The notes beneath the pieces were generated by a model. That model did not search any database and was not told the origin of the DNA. It was given only the letters and a program-made list of their open reading frames with translations. Shown in pieces: positions 5,963-8,184 of a DNA stretch of 8,184 nucleotides; within the stretch, counting starts at the first letter, position 1, and each line of letters opens with the position of its first letter. The translations under genes and the position numbers were made by a program. This DNA is from Alphaproteobacteria bacterium (GTDB taxonomy: Bacteria > Pseudomonadota > Alphaproteobacteria > CACIAM-22H2): assembly GCA_016869415.1 (NCBI GenBank), contig VGEI01000150.1, positions 1 to 8,184 of the forward strand, in the 5' to 3' direction.

Positions 5963-6454
5963 ATGTCCGAGCCTTCACCCGTCCTCGACGCGGCCGGGCG
6001 GCGCCACAGCGACGTGGCCGCCGCCGCGGTCGTCCTCGCCCTTGCGGCAGCGGCCTTCGCCGTCACCTTCACCTTCGAGGAGGTGCCGGCAGCCCTGATG
6101 CAGGGGCTCGGCGCCGAGATCTTCCCGCGCCTCGTGCTGCTGGTCATCGGGCTGCTGGCCCTCGTCCTCGCCTACCAGGCGCGCCACCGCGCGCCCGAGG
6201 CGAGCGAGCCCATGCCGCCCATGGTCTACTCCACGGCCGCGGCGATGATCGCCTTCTTCGTCGGGGTTTGGCTCGTCGGCATGCTGGCCTCGATGTTCGT
6301 GTTCATGGTCGGTGTGGGCCGGATGTGGGGGGAGAAGCGGCTCGTACGGCTGGTTATGGCAGCGGCCCTTCTTTGCCTCGCCATCTGGCTCGTCTTTGTG
6401 AAGCTGTTCGGCGTCGCCCTGCCGCATAGCGTCCTCAGCGAGCGCATCGTCTAG
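5963..6454 (+). CDS. tctB: TTT small membrane subunit (TctB family)
   Basis: Known: TctB is the poorly conserved four-helix inner-membrane subunit that works with TctA. Seen: 163 residues, normal size, with hydrophobic segments at about 18-37, 54-72, 90-117 and 127-150. The pattern AEIFPRLVLLVIGLLALVLA at 51-70 matches the typical 'fPr' turn entering helix 2 of TctB proteins. A hydrophilic linker at 73-86 carries several Glu and Pro. Position between tctC (18 nt upstream) and tctA (8 nt downstream) is the standard tctCBA order and supports the call more than sequence alone. Only a weak GCGGG precedes the ATG, so translation is probably coupled. Inference: required for stability or activity of the permease; no separate catalytic role visible. 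Confidence 0.9.
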   Translation: MSEPSPVLDAAGRRHSDVAAAAVVLALAAAAFAVTFTFEEVPAALMQGLGAEIFPRLVLLVIGLLALVLAYQARHRAPEASEPMPPMVYSTAAAMIAFFVGVWLVGMLASMFVFMVGVGRMWGEKRLVRLVMAAALLCLAIWLVFVKLFGVALPHSVLSERIV

Positions 6455-6462
6455 GCGCCCTC

Positions 6463-7947
6463 ATGGACGCGTTTCTCGGCGGCATGGCGATCCTCGTGGA
6501 TCCCTACATCCTCGGCATGATCGTCGCCGGGACCGTGCTGGGCGTGCTCGTCGGCGCGCTGCCGGGAATTAGCGGCAGCACGACAACAGCGCTGCTCCTC
6601 CCCTTCACCATCACCATGACACCGACGGCGGCCATCGCCTTTCTCGGCGCGATCTACTGCGCGGCGAACTACGGCGGCTCGATCACCGCGATCCTGGTCA
6701 ACACGCCAGGCGATCCCTCGGCCTCGGCGACGGCCTTCGACGGCTATCCCATGGCCCAGAAAGGCGAGGCCGGCCGGGCGCTGGGCATGTCGGCCTTCGC
6801 CAGCACACTCGGCGGCATCTTCAGCGTCTTCGTGCTCATTGTCGCGGCGCCGTTGCTCTCGCGTGTCGCCTACAATTTCGGCCCGCCGGAGTATTTTGCC
6901 TTGGCGATTTTCGGCCTGTCGATGGTCGCCGCCATCGGCGGCGATTCTGCCGTCAAGAACCTGATCTCTGGCGCGTTTGGCGTGCTGCTGGCGACCGTCG
7001 GCCTCGACCTCACGACGGGTGTAGAGCGATTTACCTTCGGTGTGTACGAGCTCTCAGACGGCATCGGGCTCGTGCCGGTACTGATCGGCGTCTTCGCCAT
7101 CTCCGAACTGCTGCTCCAGGCAACACAGCTTCACGTCGTGGCCACCATGCTCAAGCTCGACGCCGTGCGGCTGCCCAGCCTCGCCGATTTCCGCAAATGC
7201 GCGAAGTCCATCGCCCTGTCGAGTGGCCTCGGCACGTTCATCGGCATTCTTCCGGCGCTGGGTGCCACCACGGCAGCGCTCGTCGCCTACAACGAGACCA
7301 AGCGCTGGTCATCGCACCCTGAGGAGTTCGGCAAAGGCGCCATCGAGGGCGTAGCCGGGCCAGAGGCCGCCAACAATGCTGCGGTCGGGGGCGCCATGGT
7401 GCCCACGCTCGCTCTCGGGATTCCAGGCAGCTCGACCACCGCGATCATCCTGGTCGGCCTGATCGTTCAGGGCGTGCGCCCGGGCCCGCATCTGTTCAAC
7501 GAGCAGCCGCAGCTTCTTTATGCTGTGTTCGCTTCGATGCTGGCGGCGAACCTCCTGTATTTGGCGATGGGGCTGTTTGCCGCCAAACTGTTCGCGCGCA
7601 TCAGCCTCATTCCCAGCGCCTATCTCTGGCCGGCGGTGTTCGTACTCTCGGTGATCGGCGCCTACGGGCCGAACCAGTCGATGATCGATGTCGGCATCAT
7701 GCTGGCTGCCGGCGTCTTCGGCTTCATCTTCCGCCGTTTCGGCTTCTCGCCGGCCCCGCTGATCATGGGCCTGGTTCTCGGTACGATGGCCGAGGAGACC
7801 TTGAAACAGTCGCTGATCATCTTCGACCATGACTGGCTCCGCTTCTTTAGCCGGCCGATCGTCGTCAGCCTGTTTGCGGTCACCCTGGCCGGTTTTCTCT
7901 CCCCGGTTGTGATGAAGATCTGGAGATCCTGGCGAGCGGCGGCTTAA
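6463..7947 (+). CDS. tctA: TTT large permease subunit (TctA family)
   Basis: Known: TctA is the roughly 500-residue multi-helix inner-membrane channel of the transporter, driven by the ion gradient. Seen: 494 residues with about ten or more hydrophobic segments. The N-terminal signature has GALPGISGSTTTALLLPFT at 31-49, then NYGGSITAILVNTPGDPSA (69-87) and DGYPMAQKGEAGRALG (93-108). The second half repeats the theme, with EGVAGPEAANNAAVGGAMVP (295-314) and LALGIPGSSTTAIIL (316-330). The two Gly-Pro-Gly-Ser/Thr loops (31-41 and 318-326) look like an internal pseudo-repeat. One deviation: the usual LPGxGAT of the middle motif reads LPALGAT (263-269). The gene starts 8 nt after tctB with a weak TAGGCG, and ends the operon; its stop at 7945-7947 is followed by a 178-nt gap. 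Function as permease is secure, substrate is not. Confidence 0.95.
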   Translation: MDAFLGGMAILVDPYILGMIVAGTVLGVLVGALPGISGSTTTALLLPFTITMTPTAAIAFLGAIYCAANYGGSITAILVNTPGDPSASATAFDGYPMAQKGEAGRALGMSAFASTLGGIFSVFVLIVAAPLLSRVAYNFGPPEYFALAIFGLSMVAAIGGDSAVKNLISGAFGVLLATVGLDLTTGVERFTFGVYELSDGIGLVPVLIGVFAISELLLQATQLHVVATMLKLDAVRLPSLADFRKCAKSIALSSGLGTFIGILPALGATTAALVAYNETKRWSSHPEEFGKGAIEGVAGPEAANNAAVGGAMVPTLALGIPGSSTTAIILVGLIVQGVRPGPHLFNEQPQLLYAVFASMLAANLLYLAMGLFAAKLFARISLIPSAYLWPAVFVLSVIGAYGPNQSMIDVGIMLAAGVFGFIFRRFGFSPAPLIMGLVLGTMAEETLKQSLIIFDHDWLRFFSRPIVVSLFAVTLAGFLSPVVMKIWRSWRAAA

Positions 7948-8068
7948 CCGCTTGAACTGCTTCGCAAACGATCCCCGCCTGAGAGTGCAGCGTTTTGGCA
8001 ACAGTGTCGACTAAACTGCAACTCCCCCGCTGCCTCGGGCGCAGAGAAAATGTTATGGAACAAGCGAT

Positions 8069-8100
8069 GCGCCTTCGCTTCTGTTGCGCAGTGAAGGCGC
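8069..8100 (+). terminator. Strong hairpin between tctA and the next gene (terminator or leader structure)
   Basis: Positions 8069-8079 (GCGCCTTCGCT) pair with 8090-8100 (AGTGAAGGCGC): 11 bp with a single G-U wobble and a 10-nt loop. No true U-run follows (TTGGTTAGC), so it is not a textbook Rho-independent terminator. It lies 122 nt after the tctA stop and 25 nt before the next possible start, so it could end the tct transcript or act in the leader of the next gene. I see no better terminator between 7948 and 8125. Confidence 0.4.
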
Positions 8101-8125
8101 TTGGTTAGCAAGGGGATTGCCGTCT

Positions 8126-8184
8126 ATGACCCCTCGCCTCTCTTTCTTCGCCACCGGCCTTGTTGCCGTTTCGGCCCTCATCGC
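8126..8184 (+). CDS. Start of a possible exported protein, cut by window edge
   Basis: Only 19 full codons are visible, beginning MTPRLSFFATGLVAVSALI. They show a short basic start (Arg4) and then a hydrophobic core, as in a Sec signal peptide or a first membrane helix. AGGGG at 8111-8115 lies 10 nt upstream, a plausible though distant Shine-Dalgarno. The frame stays open to the window edge. Nothing about function can be said. A second transporter-binding protein or another periplasmic protein would fit the neighbourhood, but that is a guess. Confidence 0.5.
   Translation, partial: MTPRLSFFATGLVAVSALI

Noticed and set aside
5575..6429. Open frame of 284 codons overlapping tctC and tctB on the same strand
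   Set aside because: The translation is Arg/Gly/Pro-rich without motifs and crosses two well-supported genes; it is a frame shadow.
7309..8001. Open frame of 230 codons antisense to tctA
   Set aside because: Charged, low-complexity product typical of the antisense of a membrane protein gene; no RBS or family resemblance.
1..8184. Search for CRISPR arrays, insertion sequences, tandem repeats, tRNA or rRNA genes and phage or integrase genes
   Set aside because: Read by eye on both strands, I found no spaced repeats, transposase motifs, terminal repeats or cloverleaf-like segments; nearly all of the sequence is accounted for by the genes listed.

Overview
The window is GC-rich (roughly 65% G+C by eye) and densely coding, with very short gaps and few strong Shine-Dalgarno sequences. 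It carries an outer-membrane lipid A deacylase-like protein, so the host is Gram-negative. A tripartite tricarboxylate transporter (TTT) next to a CaiB-type CoA-transferase and a crotonase is typical of a metabolically versatile alpha- or betaproteobacterium. An alphaproteobacterium of the Rhodospirillales/Hyphomicrobiales kind is my best guess, but no marker gene fixes it.

Layout, left to right. (1) 1-576 (-): N-terminal 192 residues of an MFS transporter that runs off the left edge. (2) 577-647: short divergent promoter region with an inverted repeat. (3) 648-1712 and 1719-2102 (+): an LpxR/DUF2219 outer-membrane lipid A 3-O-deacylase-like protein, closely followed by a small DUF1232 (YkvA-like) membrane protein. 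(4) 2106-2906 and 2918-4144 (-): a crotonase-fold protein and, upstream of it in the same operon, a CaiB/BaiF (family III) CoA-transferase. (5) 4145-4203: a 59-bp divergent control region with a perfect 7+2+7 palindrome. (6) 4204-7947 (+): a GntR/FCD regulator followed by tctC, tctB and tctA, with a 41-nt overlap and then gaps of 18 and 8 nt. (7) 7948-8125: intergenic stretch with a strong hairpin. (8) 8126-8184 (+): first codons of a possible exported protein, cut by the right edge.

The centre of the window (2106-7947) reads as one uptake-and-activation locus. TctC would capture a carboxylate in the periplasm and TctAB would carry it across the inner membrane. The CoA-transferase would convert it to a CoA thioester and the crotonase-fold enzyme would process that thioester. 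The GntR regulator lies between the two arms and probably controls both through the palindrome. The substrate cannot be read from the sequence. The crotonase lacks both glutamates used by classical enoyl-CoA hydratases, so its reaction is probably not simple hydration. I see no CRISPR array, insertion sequence, tRNA, rRNA or integrase. The locus is best described as an ordinary type of catabolic island with an unassigned substrate, not a clearly new kind of system.
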